From contig JANVCC010000022.1 in assembly GCA_025345505.1 (NCBI GenBank), positions 33,553,741 to 33,617,740 of the forward strand: 64,000 nucleotides of DNA, given 5' to 3'. This document shows positions 11,776 to 26,833 of the stretch, in pieces. The notes beneath the pieces are model-generated. The model saw only the letters and a program-made list of their open reading frames with translations. It did no database searches and had not been told where the DNA came from. Position 1 is the stretch's first letter. Each line of letters opens with the position of its first letter. The stretch comes from Todiramphus chloris collaris (lineage: Eukaryota > Chordata > Aves > Coraciiformes > Alcedinidae). Made by a program: the position numbers and the translations under genes.

Positions 11776-14700
11776 AGACCTGCTCTGCCCTCAGTGGAAG
11801 AGACTACAATGTATGTTCTGTTTGGGGGTTGTGAACTGCTCTTGCAGGGTAGGATTTAATTGCTCATCTGTTGCTGCTGTGATCTTTGGGAGGTATTTTG
11901 ACCTAATGCCTCGTCTGTGTATTTGCCCCAGCAGCCCCATTGAGTAAAGATATACTAAAAGCTGTGACTGGTGCAGCAAGAGGTGAGTTTAGGCGTTTTG
12001 GGCATTATCCAGCTCCCACAGAGCTGCTCAAAGAAGAAGCTGTGTAGGGCTGTGCTGAAACAGCAAAGGAGACCACTGCTGCCTGCAAAGCAGCACCAGA
12101 TCTGGAAGGGCAGCATGAGATCTGACATATCTGACATACCTAATTACTGTACCTCTAAAGCATGTCCACAGCTCTCCATGCAATGATCCCAGCACAGTTG
12201 GAAAGTGAACAGGGCTTCTGCTTCTGCCCACATGTTGGTTCCTGCATGTGGCAGAAAGGACCACAGCAGAGCATCCAGGTTGGGGACCACAAGACTATTA
12301 ATTCCCTTATATCCCTTCTGCTTAGAGAATCAGTCCAGTTCACGGGGGGACAGCTTTGGGGTTAGGCAGGTGGACTTTGTGCAGCTGCTCCTTTATTTCT
12401 TCCAGCAGCATCAAATGTCTTCTATCTTGGTCTGAGAGAAGAAGGGAGACAGGCATAGTATTCTGTCACTGATAAAAACTGCAGTACCCAAGGTGAAGGA
12501 TCAAGAAGGAATAAGAAGGTCTGATATGGTATCTCTTCCTTTCAAGACCTGGACCCCATCATTGTCAGGTGAAACACTACTTGGACTATTGGTTCTCCCA
12601 TTTTTGAGAGGGCCTCCTTCCCTTGCACCTGGACTGTGTCTTCTCCACTCCTGTACCTGACTGTCAGGGCAGGGGGAGGTGCTGGGGTGCAGTAACATAC
12701 TCTCTGGAGAACTGCATAGCTCTGCACTGCTTCTGCCCTTTCCTCACGGTATCAATCCTAGAGCCTGCGCCAGAGAATGTACCAAGGCTTGGCTCATAGT
12801 AATGTTCCCTTGGGAAATAATGATTTTGTGGAAGAAGTTCCAGGAGGTTAAAAATATAAGAAGACAACGTTTTTCATGCAAACACTGTCTATATGGATAA
12901 TGAGCTATCTGCCAATAGTTTCCTTCTTTTTAGGGTGGGAGGCAAAGAAGGAGAACTGGACTTGAGGCCGAACAGACAGTTGTGAGAAGCTGGTACTGTT
13001 CAGCCATTTGCAAGCAGCTTGCAGACATCAGGAGTAAGGGTTCGTTACATCTCTAATTTTTTTCCTCTTTTGGGCAGGTGGCCTAACAGCCCAACAGCTG
13101 ATCCTACTTTTTAAATTTAATTTTAATTGAACGCACTGCTAGGGATGCCTTAAATTGACTCTTTTTGTTTGAATTTCCTAAGGGAGTTTGCCACAAGACC
13201 TCTATCCTAGTGATAACTTATTCTGGCCAATGGAGCCAGTGTGTATTTATTGTATAACTCTCTATCCCTTCTCTGGCTTCTGCTACCATGAACACTGCAG
13301 TTGCTGATGACTAGAAAATTACTCGAGTGTGAACTGTTTCACTGTCTGTCACTTTCCTCATTAGGGCAGTGAAAAAATGTATCTACGACTCTGTCACACA
13401 CAGCCCTCATTAGGTTAGCAGCACATTGAGATCATTGCCTTTTTTAAAGATGGCTGCAGGAAAATGGCTGGGTAGTTTGATGCTCTTCAGTAATAAGTGG
13501 AAGTAGCAAAACTAGGGCTCACTGCATTCTCCTCTGAAATAATTGTATTGTTTGCAGAGCCTGATCAATGCAACGAAGTGTTGCTGCTGGGGAATTCAGA
13601 TGGCAGTGAATGATCCCACTTCTCACTTTGAGTGGAGGGGGCAGAAGATGCTCGAGGTAAGACTAATTCATTGTGCAAAACAGATTTAGGACAAGAACAC
13701 TATCCATTTTTGGCTTTTGCTTCTCCTTGTGCCTGTTAAACTGGAGGAACTCTATCGAAGGTAGAGTGTTTTCTTTTGTGTGTCAGTATGAGCAAATTTA
13801 GGTCTATCAGCTGTAGCTCTAACTGTCAGCAATGAGGACTACCAGTGTGATCCTAATTCCTACCTTGAGTAGTTAGCCAAAGTAGCACTAATCAATATAG
13901 ACCTGTTTCAGCCATTCCCAGAAGGCTGGATTTAGACACTATCACTGCCAAATGTCCATGCTTAGTTTATGCTCAGAAAGATGTGCTAAGTGACCACATG
14001 CCTTCTCTCTAACTGATGCCACTTTCTTTTAGCTCGCTTCTTTTTCCTAAGCAGAGAGTGCCTCTGCCTTCCACATTGGCATTTCCCCTGGAATTGGTTC
14101 ATCAACTCCTATATGCTCTAGGAAGACAGGTAGCTATTTTCATGCCTGGTTTTATTTGAAGAAAGAAGAAGGGTAAAAAAAAAAAAAAACAAAACAAAAG
14201 GTAATAGTAACTACTGTTGAGCTGCAACATCATCCAACCACCACAGCAGCTTCATAAGCCTACCTGCAGCAGGGCCACAGTGTTGAATGGGACCATTGTA
14301 TTGATAGGAACTGAAATGTGTTTTTCTGGACAGGGTGCTTCTGAAAACAACAGTACAGCCTAGTCTGCTGTTTCTCTCTGTTCATGTACCAATTTGGTGT
14401 GGACATAGTCTAGTTCACTTACTTACTAGATGTTAGCATTCATAGGTGAAGGTTTGCAAGTCACACTACATATAAAATAGCTCAGAAAAAGTGATTTTAC
14501 AGGAGGATCTTTTATGCTTTCACTATAATGTATTTCTACTGTTGATTGCTTCTGTATTGTGATCCCAAAGATCTGAAAGGCAGTTTACACATAAACTTTG
14601 GCACCCACTGAGTCTTGATAGAAATGTTTAGGGCAATGTCTGGTTGCCATATCAGACCTTCAGTGCTTATGATCCATCTCTATTCTGCCATGTGAATGCT

Positions 14701-16699
14701 CATTCATTAGCACAAGCACAGAGGATCAGTGATGTACTGTAGCTGATTAGGTTCATAGCAGATATGTATCCCCTAAGGATAAGGTGATGAAAAACACTTA
14801 TGGCCTTTTTGCTTATTTAAGGTTGATATCCAAGTTAAATTGGATATCAAGTACTTGACTTGCTCTGCATATATTTTCTTCAATTCCATATACATAGGAT
14901 TCTTCTCATTATCTGCATTTACAAATTCAAAGGCAATTAGCCCTGAAATAGCTAGAAATGTAGCAAAAGAAATGTTTGAATTTTTATTTCCCATAAAGTT
15001 CACATTTTCTTTTTCATTTAGTGGGACTTCAATTTCTTTTGACGAAAGAAGAGAAATGTTTAAAAAAAAAAAAAAAAATCCCTCATGGGACTGGAGGCTG
15101 AAAGGAACCATTATCATGAAATAGAATATTTAGTTCCTAGGCTGGTGATTCAAATATTTTTTGGGAGGCTGAGTCTATACTGGCAGGTAGAAAGCAGCCT
15201 CTGATCTTTCATCCATATGTCACGGCTGCCAGCACTGGGATGGCTGGGCTCTGGTATTTTGGTTCTTTTTATCTTGGCAGCCGAAGCTCAGGCTGTGTGC
15301 AATGCTGAATATTTCTAGAGGGTAGTTTGGTTTGTCTGCTCAATACCAGCCTGCAATGTCACTACAAAGTGCTGACAAACCTGCAACACACCATCTGTTG
15401 TGTCCAGCCCATCTCTGCAGTGGGCTGGCATTCAGCTCGCTCTACAGCCAGTAGTAGGAGCTTAAATTTTCATTTGTGCCAAGTTTTGGAGCTACCTATA
15501 CAGGAGCCAGGTGCTGAGTGGATGTTAAGGAACGTACAAGTTTAAGAATGTGCTGAAATTCACATCTAAAACATAATCCTGTAGTCTATGTGAAATAAGC
15601 CATTCCAGTTCTAAAGGAATAGGTGTCCTCATACTAAGAATTATCAGACTGAGAAAGATTTCAGTCACCAAGCAGCCATGGGATAGGAGCCAATCTCTTG
15701 AGTTTTGTTCCTTTATGTCAGAATTGCACCACTTTGGTCATCAGGAAAGCTGCAGTTGTGACTGCAGTGCCTGGTTAAGAGGGTAGCTCTGGGGACCTCT
15801 CTCCAGCTCTCTTTGCTATTGGTACATTCACTGAAGACCAGGCTGTATATCCCTACATCCAACCCCGAGCAGTATTTCACATGGTTCAGCTCAGCTTACC
15901 AGTGTGAATAACAGGTTTACTCTTTCTGTTAGCTTTATAATTGCCTTCAGTTTTACACTAGCAATTAGGTTTCCTTTCCACACATAACTCATCTTCAGAG
16001 ACAAAATCTTTTCAGGAAAATAATTCATTTATAGCAATTTTATTTAGTTCATCCAACTTGCTGGTTGTGCCTTATTAATGCCTAGGTATAAGACTGGTTT
16101 TCTACATTCTGACAGAGATTCTTGGAGTCTCAGTGAGCAATTAGTTTAAAATACCTGTCCTGGGAAGACAGAATTAATACTAAAAAAACCCCAGCCCAAA
16201 CCTGTAAATCTTCAACATGTCTGGAATTTTGCATATTTTATTATTCATTTAAGGATACATTATTAACTAACAATTTTCCCCAATATAAATATCAGGTATT
16301 AAAAAAAACCCAAAACAACAAAAAACACTAATAGCTTTTTCTTACAGGCTTTGCAAGTTAATTTTAATAATTTTCATTTAAAGTAAAAATATAACATCAT
16401 ATTCCATGAGATCAATCGGTGTCCTGTTTAACAGATGCTGCTTCAAGAGTTGTTGGGTTCCGTTTGTGTTAGTTGGGGTATTTCTTGTAGAACAACATTT
16501 TGATAAATAAATTTCCCAAAGCATAATTATCACAGGAGTTTCCATTTGGACTTTCAAAGATCTCTTGGTGGCATCAGTTTCTTCTTATTTTTGTTAGAGC
16601 TGCTGGGACTCAAGATTAGGTTATTTTTTTTTAATATCTGTAAACTATGCAATACCTTCTGCAGTGGGAAACATAAATAAGTAAAAGCAATGCATGAAG

Positions 16700-17850
16700 A
16701 CATTGTATGTAACATGACCTGAACTAATATCTCACTAATGTGTACAGAACCTACTTTATAGAACCATATCTTAACGAGGCTAAGGGCTTAATTATTATTG
16801 ATTAGTTCTGCCCACTGTTCCAATATCAGTCGTCATTGAAATAATCTCCATATCCCTCATTAAACATGCATCAGTTTCCATGGGAATGCATTTTTAAATA
16901 AGAAGTGCTATTTGAATATTATTGGTTTCACTGGTTGTTCAGGCACTTGGTACTGTGGTCGCCCAATCTGTCATAGTTAATCAACTCTCATCTCTTAACA
17001 CTGGCTGCAGTTATCAATGAGTTGAGGATTAATATTCTGGGCGAAGCAGATGATAAATCATTTGTATATAATTAGTGTACAGCAAGGTTACAGCTGACAT
17101 GAATTTTTATCTTAATTATGAGAGAAATTTGTTCCATTAATTTAATTTAGTTTGCATGAGTGGCTAGACACCTAACAAAGTTAATCTTACACCTGTCATT
17201 ACAACATTAAGGAGAGTCTCATTTTCAAGCTGTAGACACAGATACTGTAGCATATAAGGATAATGTTGCTCATTCTGATGTGAAAATAGATGATCGTAGA
17301 CAGAAGATATAGAGCCTACTCTTTTTTGAAGTCTTCCCAAAGGATTTCTGTACGAATATTACAGAGATTCAAATCCAGTTGCCACTGTACTGAGTAGACT
17401 AATTTTCCTTCAATCTTCCTTCTGTACTTCCTCATGAAAGAAACATGGAAACAAAGGGGAGGACTTTCCCCTCATTTTTATAGATTTGTATTTTAATTAC
17501 TTTAACCATATACATACAGTTAACATGTGACAACACAGTGGCACTTGTATGACATGATATCTGCATTAATAGCCATGGGTGAGGAAATATGTGCTGCCTG
17601 CAATCCAGCCTTCATATTTATGTGAAAAAGAATTATTCATAACTTCATCTACTACACAAATGGCAATTATGCAGGCATTTCTGAGGCTGCGGCACACTGA
17701 GTAAGCCTAAATTCTGTGTTAATTATCCAGGCAATTATCAAGTCTGATAAATCATACATGATTGATAGATAAGGTGGGGCTGTTTGGGTAACAGGATATG
17801 GTGTTAGTTATTTTGCTGATAATTAACCAAGCACCTAAATGAAAAAAAAC
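16700..17850. promoter_or_regulatory. Candidate conserved noncoding block
   Basis: No coding potential. The sequence is AT-rich but complex, dense in TAAT/ATTA and octamer-like words (for example AAACATGCATCAG and TAATTATTATTGATTAG near 16790-16875, and TTAATTATCCAGGCAATTAT near 17720), with few simple repeats. This texture is typical of vertebrate developmental enhancers. Conservation cannot be tested here, so the call is an inference. Confidence 0.3.
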
Positions 17851-19129
17851 TATTTGTGGCATCCCTTATAAAAATGTTTATCTTTATAGATCTGTTGATT
17901 ATAGTTATTTTATTCTGGTAGGATGATTTCGGAAAAAGAAAATCCAATACCCAAGTCTTTTTACAGCTAATGAGATGAGACTGAATACAGTGGAGACAGA
18001 AACATAACTGAAAATTGCATTCTGCACTAGCTCAAGTCCAAATACATATTTGTAATACAAGCTGCAGTCTCCTTCACATTTGCAGCATGAAAATAACCCT
18101 TGAACAGAAAGAAACATTAATTGACCAGTAACTCAGATTAATGTTTTGTAATATTAGTTCACAATTATTACTCTCAGCTGGGGTCAAGAAGTATATAGTT
18201 GGATATTCACAAAGAAATGACTGATTTAAAAACAAAGAGCTCTAATGGAATTCAATAGCGCTTTTCAGTCATTCCAGTTGGCATCTCTATTACCTGAAAT
18301 GATTCACAGTCCATTATGGGAGCTTCCATGCTAATAGAATGTCTATCTTCTGTAATACAGACACATCAGGGCACTAACTGAGAATCTGTCACAATGAATT
18401 TCATCTAGATTTCACTTCATCTCTTCATGGACTGTAAAATTTGCTCTTGTACAATGCCTAAATTTACTGTGGGTAATTGAGAGAGATCTATAGATGCAGC
18501 ACACAGTAAAAAGCAGTTTTCCAAAGATCTATTGTGAATTCTGCAGATTTGGTTCAGCTGGGAAAAGATTATGAAGTGCTGGACACCAGTCTCTGCTAAT
18601 TAAATGTTTTTGGTGAGCTCTGAAAATATTTTGAATGGATCATGGTGAATAGACAAGTGAAAACAGCAGCCTGGTTAAAATGTCTCTCTTGCAGCTAGAA
18701 AGGCAATAAAAAAGCTTTTGAAATTTAAGAAAACCCAAAAAGAGGTAGGCAAATGAGTGAAATCAGGCTCCATTACCCCTTGTAAGACTTATGGCTCATA
18801 TCAAGTGGACCTATGGTATTTTTTTATCTGTCTTAAGTTTACATAGTACAAAGTGGGATATTATCCACTTTATCTGACTTACTCCGGTTCTTTAGCAAAA
18901 CCTCCTTAAACAGGGCAGGCAAGTCCATTTTATTTTTGTGACGGAGATTATTCATCCTAACTGAAAATGTTGCTGTTAAATTCTATGCATGAACTGTTGA
19001 TAAAAAATTAAAATAACGTTTAATGCGTGGCTCATTTTTTTTTCCCAGCTGAATACTTACTGCTCTGCCCATGAAATAGATATGCTGAGCATTTCGACCA
19101 TTTCTGTCTTTTCTTTATTTTATTTTTTT

Positions 19130-19600
19130 TTAATTTTACTTGTTTCCATTAAAAGCTAAACAACATTATTGGTATCCTTCCTGATCACAGACTTTAATAT
19201 TTGTTAGCCAATTACAATTGTGATATCTTCTATAGCTTTTTTCCTAAGCAACAAACAGAATAATAGCATCACGCTCCACTGCAAGTGAAGTGATCTCAGC
19301 CTTTACATTAGGAGAAAATCAGAATGGTATGACTGCAGTTCATTACTGAAATAGGTAACTGATGAACTGAAAAGACAAAGGGCATTGTTAAATGAAATGT
19401 CATTATTAGAGCTGCTCATGTTTAACAAATGTACTGTAAGTTAATTCAGTGGTGTTTTCTCCAAAGTTCTCTGTAGGATGTTCACCATTCATGCTTATGT
19501 TCTTTACACGTTCAAGGTGTTATTATTTTCATTGTGGAAACAATGCCAACTAAATCTTAAATAAACACCAGTTAAGCTGTTGCAAAAAACGAAACATCAA
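19130..19600. promoter_or_regulatory. Candidate conserved noncoding block
   Basis: Complex AT-rich noncoding sequence with AGCCAATTACAATTGTG near 19207, CATTATTAGAGCTGCTCATG near 19401 and TAAACACC near 19562. It has no open frame of note and no repeat signature. Regulatory role is inferred from texture only. Confidence 0.2.
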
Positions 19601-22600
19601 TTTTTGTCTGAGGTTTACCTCTAGACTTACTGCTCACCCAGTGATACCTGAAGGAGAAGCCTTTTTGAATGTTTTTAATAATTTGCTCATGTTATGTTTG
19701 AATAAATGCCTTGTCTTCTTTGAAGGAAAATGAAAGGTAAATTCTGAGATTCATGGGAAAAAGATTTAGTCTTTAGGCTCCAATTCAGCAATCTATGATT
19801 ATACAACAAAGCACTTTGGCACGTGTTTAGTGTCAGGACCTGAAGCATCTGTTTTAATATGTTGCTGGATTGGGGCCTTAAAGTACAAGCAGAATCTTGG
19901 ACCTCATATTTTAAGAGCTGTGTAAAAGTGGTATTCTGATATTAAGTAAAAAACATATCATACTTTCAGCATCTGTGGGAAACTGTTTGCATTGCCCCGG
20001 AGGTGATAAAAATAATTTATGGACCTCAGTATTTTTCACAACAAGGAAATGACCTCAGCTTTGGCAATCTGAGGTAGTTAGTAAAGCTTTTCTGCTACAT
20101 TTATGGATTTACTTGAGCTACACATTTTTTGACCTGCATTTTAGATTTATTGACAGATACATAAGTCACAGTAAATAGCCTAAAAAGCAGCTGATGCTGT
20201 GTGCATTTTGTGCATGGACTGATTGACAGATTAAGAGGGGCTGCTTCTTCACTAGTGATTGAAACTTGTGCCCTTGCTTTTTATAAATGTCTGCTAAGGT
20301 GTCCTGTACATGTTTTGACCAAAAATTCTAACATAACTGGAAGAGTAAAAGCATATTCAGACTATAGGACATGTAAATATGAGCTTGAAAAGAAAGTATG
20401 TAGTGTCGCCTGCCACAGTAAGGGCAATCAGACTCTTGAGAGCAGCCTTGAAGCCCTTTCTTCTCTGAGCAGTCCCACTGGCTTGATACTTCTCTTAGGA
20501 ACAGGACTGCAGAGTTCAAGTCTGTGTTATTGAATGTTAATGGCCCAACAGGGGATGGTGGTGACAAGAAAGGTTCCTCTCCTTCTACTGTAACAGTATT
20601 GACATTCAGATCAGCACTGTTAATAGCTGAGGACTTCAGCCAGAGCTTGCTAATATCTTGAACAGGTTTTAAAATGAAGATCTGGGTGCTTGAAGATCTG
20701 GGCCTTGAGTGACTCTTCAAGTGTTTTGCATAATCATACAGGATTGAGTAATTACCTTGGTATGTGATGGAGAGAGAGTCACACTGGGTTTTCTCACGTG
20801 GATCAAGCACTGAGCAGTAAATAAGGCAAATAGGTCCTATATTTGATAGTCTGTCATTTGATTGGAAATCACAAACCCCACAAGCATGGTTTTTTCATGA
20901 CATTGCTACAATACTAAGATATTAATGACATTAAGTAGATATCCCTACTTGCTTCTCATTCCTTTTTCACTTTAGGCAAGGGACTTAAAAAGTTGCAATC
21001 AAATATCTATACTGACATCTCCATCATTTTCCTGATGGGAATTGGAAAACAAGCATCCCCCTCTCCCATCCTTCCACCAGAAATAAGATTAATTTGAAGT
21101 GTAAGGTAGGTCTGTAAAAGTTTGCTCTCAATCCCTTTGTTCTTGTGGCTTTAAACTGACATCTTATTAACCTTTTCATGCAGCTTGTTTGGAGGTTAAA
21201 AAATTGACATTATAAAAGTTTTAAAGCAACCCATGGTGATATATTTCATTCTCTCAGATGTAGCACGAGATACGTAATAAAGAATAAAAGTTTACTCACT
21301 TGAAACTGACCTTCATCCTCATCTGTTCATGGGTTTTAAGAACGGATGTAGGAAAGCAATGATAACAGATTGTATCTGTTCTACCGTTTCTATGACCAAA
21401 AACATCACAAACGAAGTAAACACGAAAGGGATTGCAAACAGCTATGGATGAATTGATATTTTCTGTTACCTGAATGTGCCACGGGTGATCTGTGCACTCG
21501 ACATGAACCTTGCACTGTCTGAATATGCACGGAGCTCTATGAGCTCTCTGCAGCAACACCATCCAGCAGGCAAAACGCATTTTCTCGCTTTATTTCCACC
21601 CATTTGTTTAACTTCGCTGCCATCTGCTGTTTAAAGGACGGAACTTGTCCCGCAGGCCCGGGAAAAAAAAAATCTGTGATGTGCCCAGGTATTGATTGCT
21701 ATAGCATTTCTAACTACCGCGTTTTAATGTGCTGTCCTTTAGGACAGGAGGGAAACAGTTGCCCATAAGGCTTGTGTCACACAGGACACTGTACTACTGC
21801 TACCTTTGCCAGGAGTTGTTCTGACAGACTCGAAGATGCTGTGTTCCTACTAAATTAGGTGTTAAAATAACCACAGGCTAAATCTGAAGCTAGCCTGACC
21901 CCTAGTACAGACAACTGCTTGATGCCGACCTGTGCATGCTTATACCTCACCCAAAGGAGCAGCTTATCACCATCATATCTTGTGAAGATTCCAGCAACAC
22001 CAGCTTAAGTAACGCCATCATTTTTGGTACATGTTTCCCTTCTGCATCTCTTCCCTGCCCCACCTCCCTGCCCTCAACCTCCCTTTTGCTCTAGCGAGGA
22101 AGCCTTCTTCACGTTCCTTTTCACAGCACTATTGCCCTATGTTCCTTCAAACAGATTCTGGAAAAAAAAAATTACACCTATCTTAAAAGAAACCAGCTTG
22201 AAAAGTAATCAGTAATGATAACATTTCTCATTCTGTGCAGTCATAGCACCAGGAGTTTATTGGGATTTTCTGATTTATTTTTTTTTTTAATTACTAGAAG
22301 GTTTGATAATCAATACAGCTGTAGAAAAAGCATGATACAGGCTATCTTCCCTTATGCTTTAGCAATGAAGTTGCAGTTCAGCCCTCATCGTAGAATATCT
22401 GTTGCTATCGAAGCTAAGGTATGAATTACATGTCAGAAAAAAATGTAGCCCGATTTTCAGATACTCTGCTATGTGCAGATCTAGCAGTTAGAAAAGTCTT
22501 ATTTTGTGTTATAAATTGAGTGAATTTGATATGGAGTTCAGTGAAAAAGCATCAGAATGGAATACCAACATGCCAGTTCCCAAGTAGAACAACATCCATT

Positions 22601-25600
22601 AGAGCAACTGGGTTTGAATGAAAAGGGATTACCCAGCATTAGGTTACCTGTTAGCACTGGAGCGTGCTTGGTGGACAGAATGAATTAACAGTCATGCTCA
22701 CATCCAGATTGCCTGAAAACCCTCTGTACTAGACATGGAACAAAATATTCTTGAAAGAGTTAAGAAAAAACACTTTGGAAAGAAGTTGGCTAAGAGCTGA
22801 CTAAGGTCAAAGGCCAGAGAATTGGGGGTTTTTTCCTTTGTTTTATTTCTTCATAAAGTGTTTAAAATAATTGCTCTGACTCTAACCTTTTCCCTGTGCA
22901 TTTCTTCTTTTCTTTGGTTTCTCCTATGAAAACAGGGGATGTTCTCCTATGAACATTCACTCTTGGACAACTACCCAGCATATATGCAGACCGACTTTTG
23001 TAAACCAGAATCATTTCAGAACTGGCTCAACATTTGAAATTCTGCCTCTGGTGGCAAGTTCATGGCAGATCACTGGTACTTCTGACACTGCATGGCATGA
23101 GAGCCACTGCTTGCCATCTCACTTTAGAACCTCCAGTTCGCTTTGTCTTACTGAAGACAGACTTGGCTTTTCTCTCTCTCAGAGACGAGCACTGACCTGG
23201 TTTCTCTGAGCAGCTGTGAAGTATGCAGCTTCACTTCATACACACTTCCAGCAATAAAAGCAGATGAACCCTGATGTGATGTTCTAATATAGTATATGCA
23301 GCTCATCATATCCTTCTTTCTAAATGAAAAAAAAAAAAAAGCAGGATTTTTCTCTACTATACAAAGGGAGCTGTGTGGAAGAAGGACTGACTACAAGGCA
23401 GACAGCTGGGGAAGGAGACACTGACAAAAAAAGAAAATGCATTGTCAGATTTTTCTTTAAATCTGTAGTAGAAAGGGAGCTGAGAGAGGGTCTAGCCAGA
23501 TGAGATGAAGACAGAGAAGTGGTTTTAATCTCAGTAGAACAATAGGCAAGGTAAAAGGTTAATTATTCTCTCTGTAGAAGTTACAGCAATTAAAGGGGGC
23601 AACTGCGTCTCCCCCCTTGAAGAAGTTACTGGATTTGGTAATTTCTGCCCCACACAGACTGTGCTGAACTGCCAATTTATAACATCACTGAGTGCTCACT
23701 GCTCAGCTTACCACCAGCCCTTGGCTTCCCAAAGTGAAAGGAAGTAATTCTGGCTAAGTTCATATACAGGGAATAGATGGTTTTGTAGGATAGCATTTTA
23801 GTTTACAAAAAGTCTGAATGAGAGAAGCCATGTGTCTCTGCAGTCACAGGTCATCACAGCCAGGGGTACGGTGCTAAAGTACCAGTGAGGTCTAAGAGCA
23901 GACCCATGAGATAGGAAGCTGGAAGAGGTTATAGTCCCTGCACAGAGGCAGATTTAAGAGAGAAGAGGCAGTTGCACAGCTAGTTTTTGTAAGCAAAAGT
24001 AACACAAATCCCAAGAAAGAGGGAAGCAGAGCTTGCTGGAGCTTTTAATGTTCGCTTTGTGAAGGAGCTGCCATTTTAATAGCCATTCCAAAGAAACTAG
24101 ACTGGACAGCATACGACATAGTCCAGGTGTTTGTGAAGGTGTAGGAACTTTTTTCCTCATTTCAAAGTTGTGGAAGTCACAAGGCATCCTTTTCCTTCTT
24201 CTGTTTCTAGAAGGCATAGTCACTGATAAGAGGACATGCTTTAGGGATATGCAGTATAAGTCCAAACATTACTTGCAGCTTTTCAAACTCACAAGAATAT
24301 GAACCACTGAAGACAGGGGGGAAATTGCTAGGAGAATTCTACAACAAAGAGACCTCATTAGCCTCGAACTATAAAAAATTCCAACACAGACAAGGGAGTC
24401 AGCCAAACTGCTGCTTTTGAGCTGACTGATAAGAAAAATGGTAACAATCTTAGAGGTAAAACTTTGTCCTATGTGGCCCTGCATAAAGGACATGAAGCTG
24501 TGTAATAAGGCATTACCAATTCTCCCTATTTTTACTAGGGGCCTTGCAATAATTGATGTTTGTTTAAAGTGCAGCTCCTGGAATCAAGAGCTTAGGGGAA
24601 TGTCTCTGTTTTAATTAAGAAACAAACAAGAACGGTTTTCTTCATTTTGTGGTTGCTGGAAAGAAATAAATCTCCAAGGATGCAAAAGCCAAAAAATAGC
24701 AGATAGAAAAAGCTTCATATCGATATATGATTTAGATATATTAAATCACCTGATTTAAGTTGATTACATTATTTATGGAGACTGAATTTTTAATCTTCAT
24801 TGTTTAGTAGTACTAATGATGCTAAACCCAAGAGAGGGTTTCTTTTTTTAAATGACCCATGCTTTAATTAGCAACAAAACAGCTTCAAAGAGATCCAAGT
24901 TCAAGCAAATTGATTCCTTTGCAATAGCACTTGTGAAGGTAAAACAAGCAGGTAGCTCTGATAGCTGCTGTATGACTTCACCTAAGCAGGATATGCAGTA
25001 TAAAAATAGAGCATGGATCCATGGCTGTTTCCAGACCGATTTGCCACAACTGACATTAGATGCTCAAGGTAATAGTAATAGAAAAGGAAATAATTTTGTC
25101 TGGAAAGTGTATATCTGACAAAGAGGAATCTTCCCCTTCTGCTATGTGACATTAGATCTTTAGCAAGACTGAATTGCAGATCTCTGATTGTAAAAGCAAG
25201 AACCCCCATTGAAGTGAACTCATAGTTGTAAACAATACACACCTTTTTGGGCACCTGGTCTTGCTGTTAGAAAGGACAGAAAGCCATCATGAGTCAGTGC
25301 AGGCTGCCTTTTGTCTCTGCACAAGTCCGCTCCTTCCAAGCTGCAGAGAGTGCTGAATCTGATGAACCTAGAGGTGAGTGTAACCCAGCTAGGTGGCTTT
25401 TTAACAACTGAGTTAGCACCTGGGTCTTCTGGGCTTGGATCTCTCTTACCTTTTGTCTTTGACTTCTTGGCCTCTAAGAAGCCTTATAAGTCTTGTGCCA
25501 ATTGGAAGCTAAAGCTTTTGGAAATGGAACTTTTTTCCTCCCTCATTCTTTTGGGCAATAATGGACCTGTATTCTAAATTACCATTTAGTATGTGTGATT

Positions 25601-26833
25601 TTTCTCTGACTCATCAACTACTGCAACCTTCCTTAATATTCCTGTCTGCAAAAAACAGCAGACTTACCAGTTGGAGGTTTCTGATACAGTGTGTTCAACA
25701 TTTTAACAAACTTAACACCTTTAGACAGCATCACAGACTGAAGATGTATCATCCCACTGGTGGAAGATGGTGGGAGGAAGCAGGACACATCACTTTTCCT
25801 TCAGGAAAGTCACCGTACACTATGTGCAGATTTATTCAGACATGCTGCACAGTTTTATGCTAGGTGACATTCTGATGATTATCTTTACACTTTGGAGAGA
25901 TGTTGCATTATTATCTGATTAACAGAAGATTCAATCAATACTGTGTGGACCAGGCTCATATGAGAAATTAAAAAAAAACCCAAGAACTTGGTAACTGTAT
26001 GACCATGTTTTTCACGAATGATGTACTTGAGTCCCATATGACAGTTATGAACTTCCAAGGTTTCTACAGTCTTGATCTTTATCTAATTTTGGGAAGGTTC
26101 CATGAGGTTTAAGGATTTTGCACAGCATTTGAAGTATGAGTGAGCTAGTCTGCACAATCTACAGCTTTAGAAAACTAGGATTTTTTCACACTAGAATTCC
26201 AGAAAGTGTTTTCTAAGCTTACTATAATTACAAAATGCTTCTATTAATTCCTAACTAAACTCACATTAATTTGCCCTTGAACGTTAATGAAATGGGTTCA
26301 ATTCAGGTTCAATTTGTGCTGAAATTAGCTATGATTTGCAAATAATAGTCAGGTTAAGATCCATCTTTTTTCCTTACCTCTGAACAGCTAGAATGGTAAA
26401 AGGGAATTCATTTTTCTTAATAATTGCTTCTGAGGAAAGATCTTTGAAAAGACAGCTAAGCCAAGTTTCTTGAACCCTGTAAAAAAATACTTGGATCACA
26501 CACAGAAAAACCTTGAAATGTCCAGTGCAATAAAACTTAGGACTGCATTTCATGGTGACCATAAAATCTGCTCCAAAGCCTCCTGAAAAAATAGCTCAAA
26601 ATAATTCAGAAAGTGATTGATTCAAATTACAAGAACTTTTCAGTGATTTAAGAGACAGTAGAGAGAGGGTCACTGTCAGCTCAAATTTGTTCTCAGGAAG
26701 TTCACTCTTGTACTCCTTATGCATAACTGATTAATGAATGAAAACCCATTAAAACACATTGAGATAGGGTTTCTAAAACACAGCCTCTACACCATGAATA
26801 TATTTTCTGATGACAGCAGAATATAGTGATGTG

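Larger units (their letters stand above)
5597..16699. other. Intergenic, no gene seen
   Basis: Contains MIR-like remnants and the palindrome at 8190. Two parts, 7240-7480 and 9460-9780, have the complex AT-rich texture of conserved noncoding sequence. The open frames are short, overlap on both strands and lack plausible splice context. Confidence 0.65.

Noticed and set aside
20328-20810. 160-codon open frame on the minus strand
   Set aside because: No recognisable motif, no promoter or splice context, and a 110-codon frame overlaps on the other strand. Probably chance, though long enough that a translated search would be fair.
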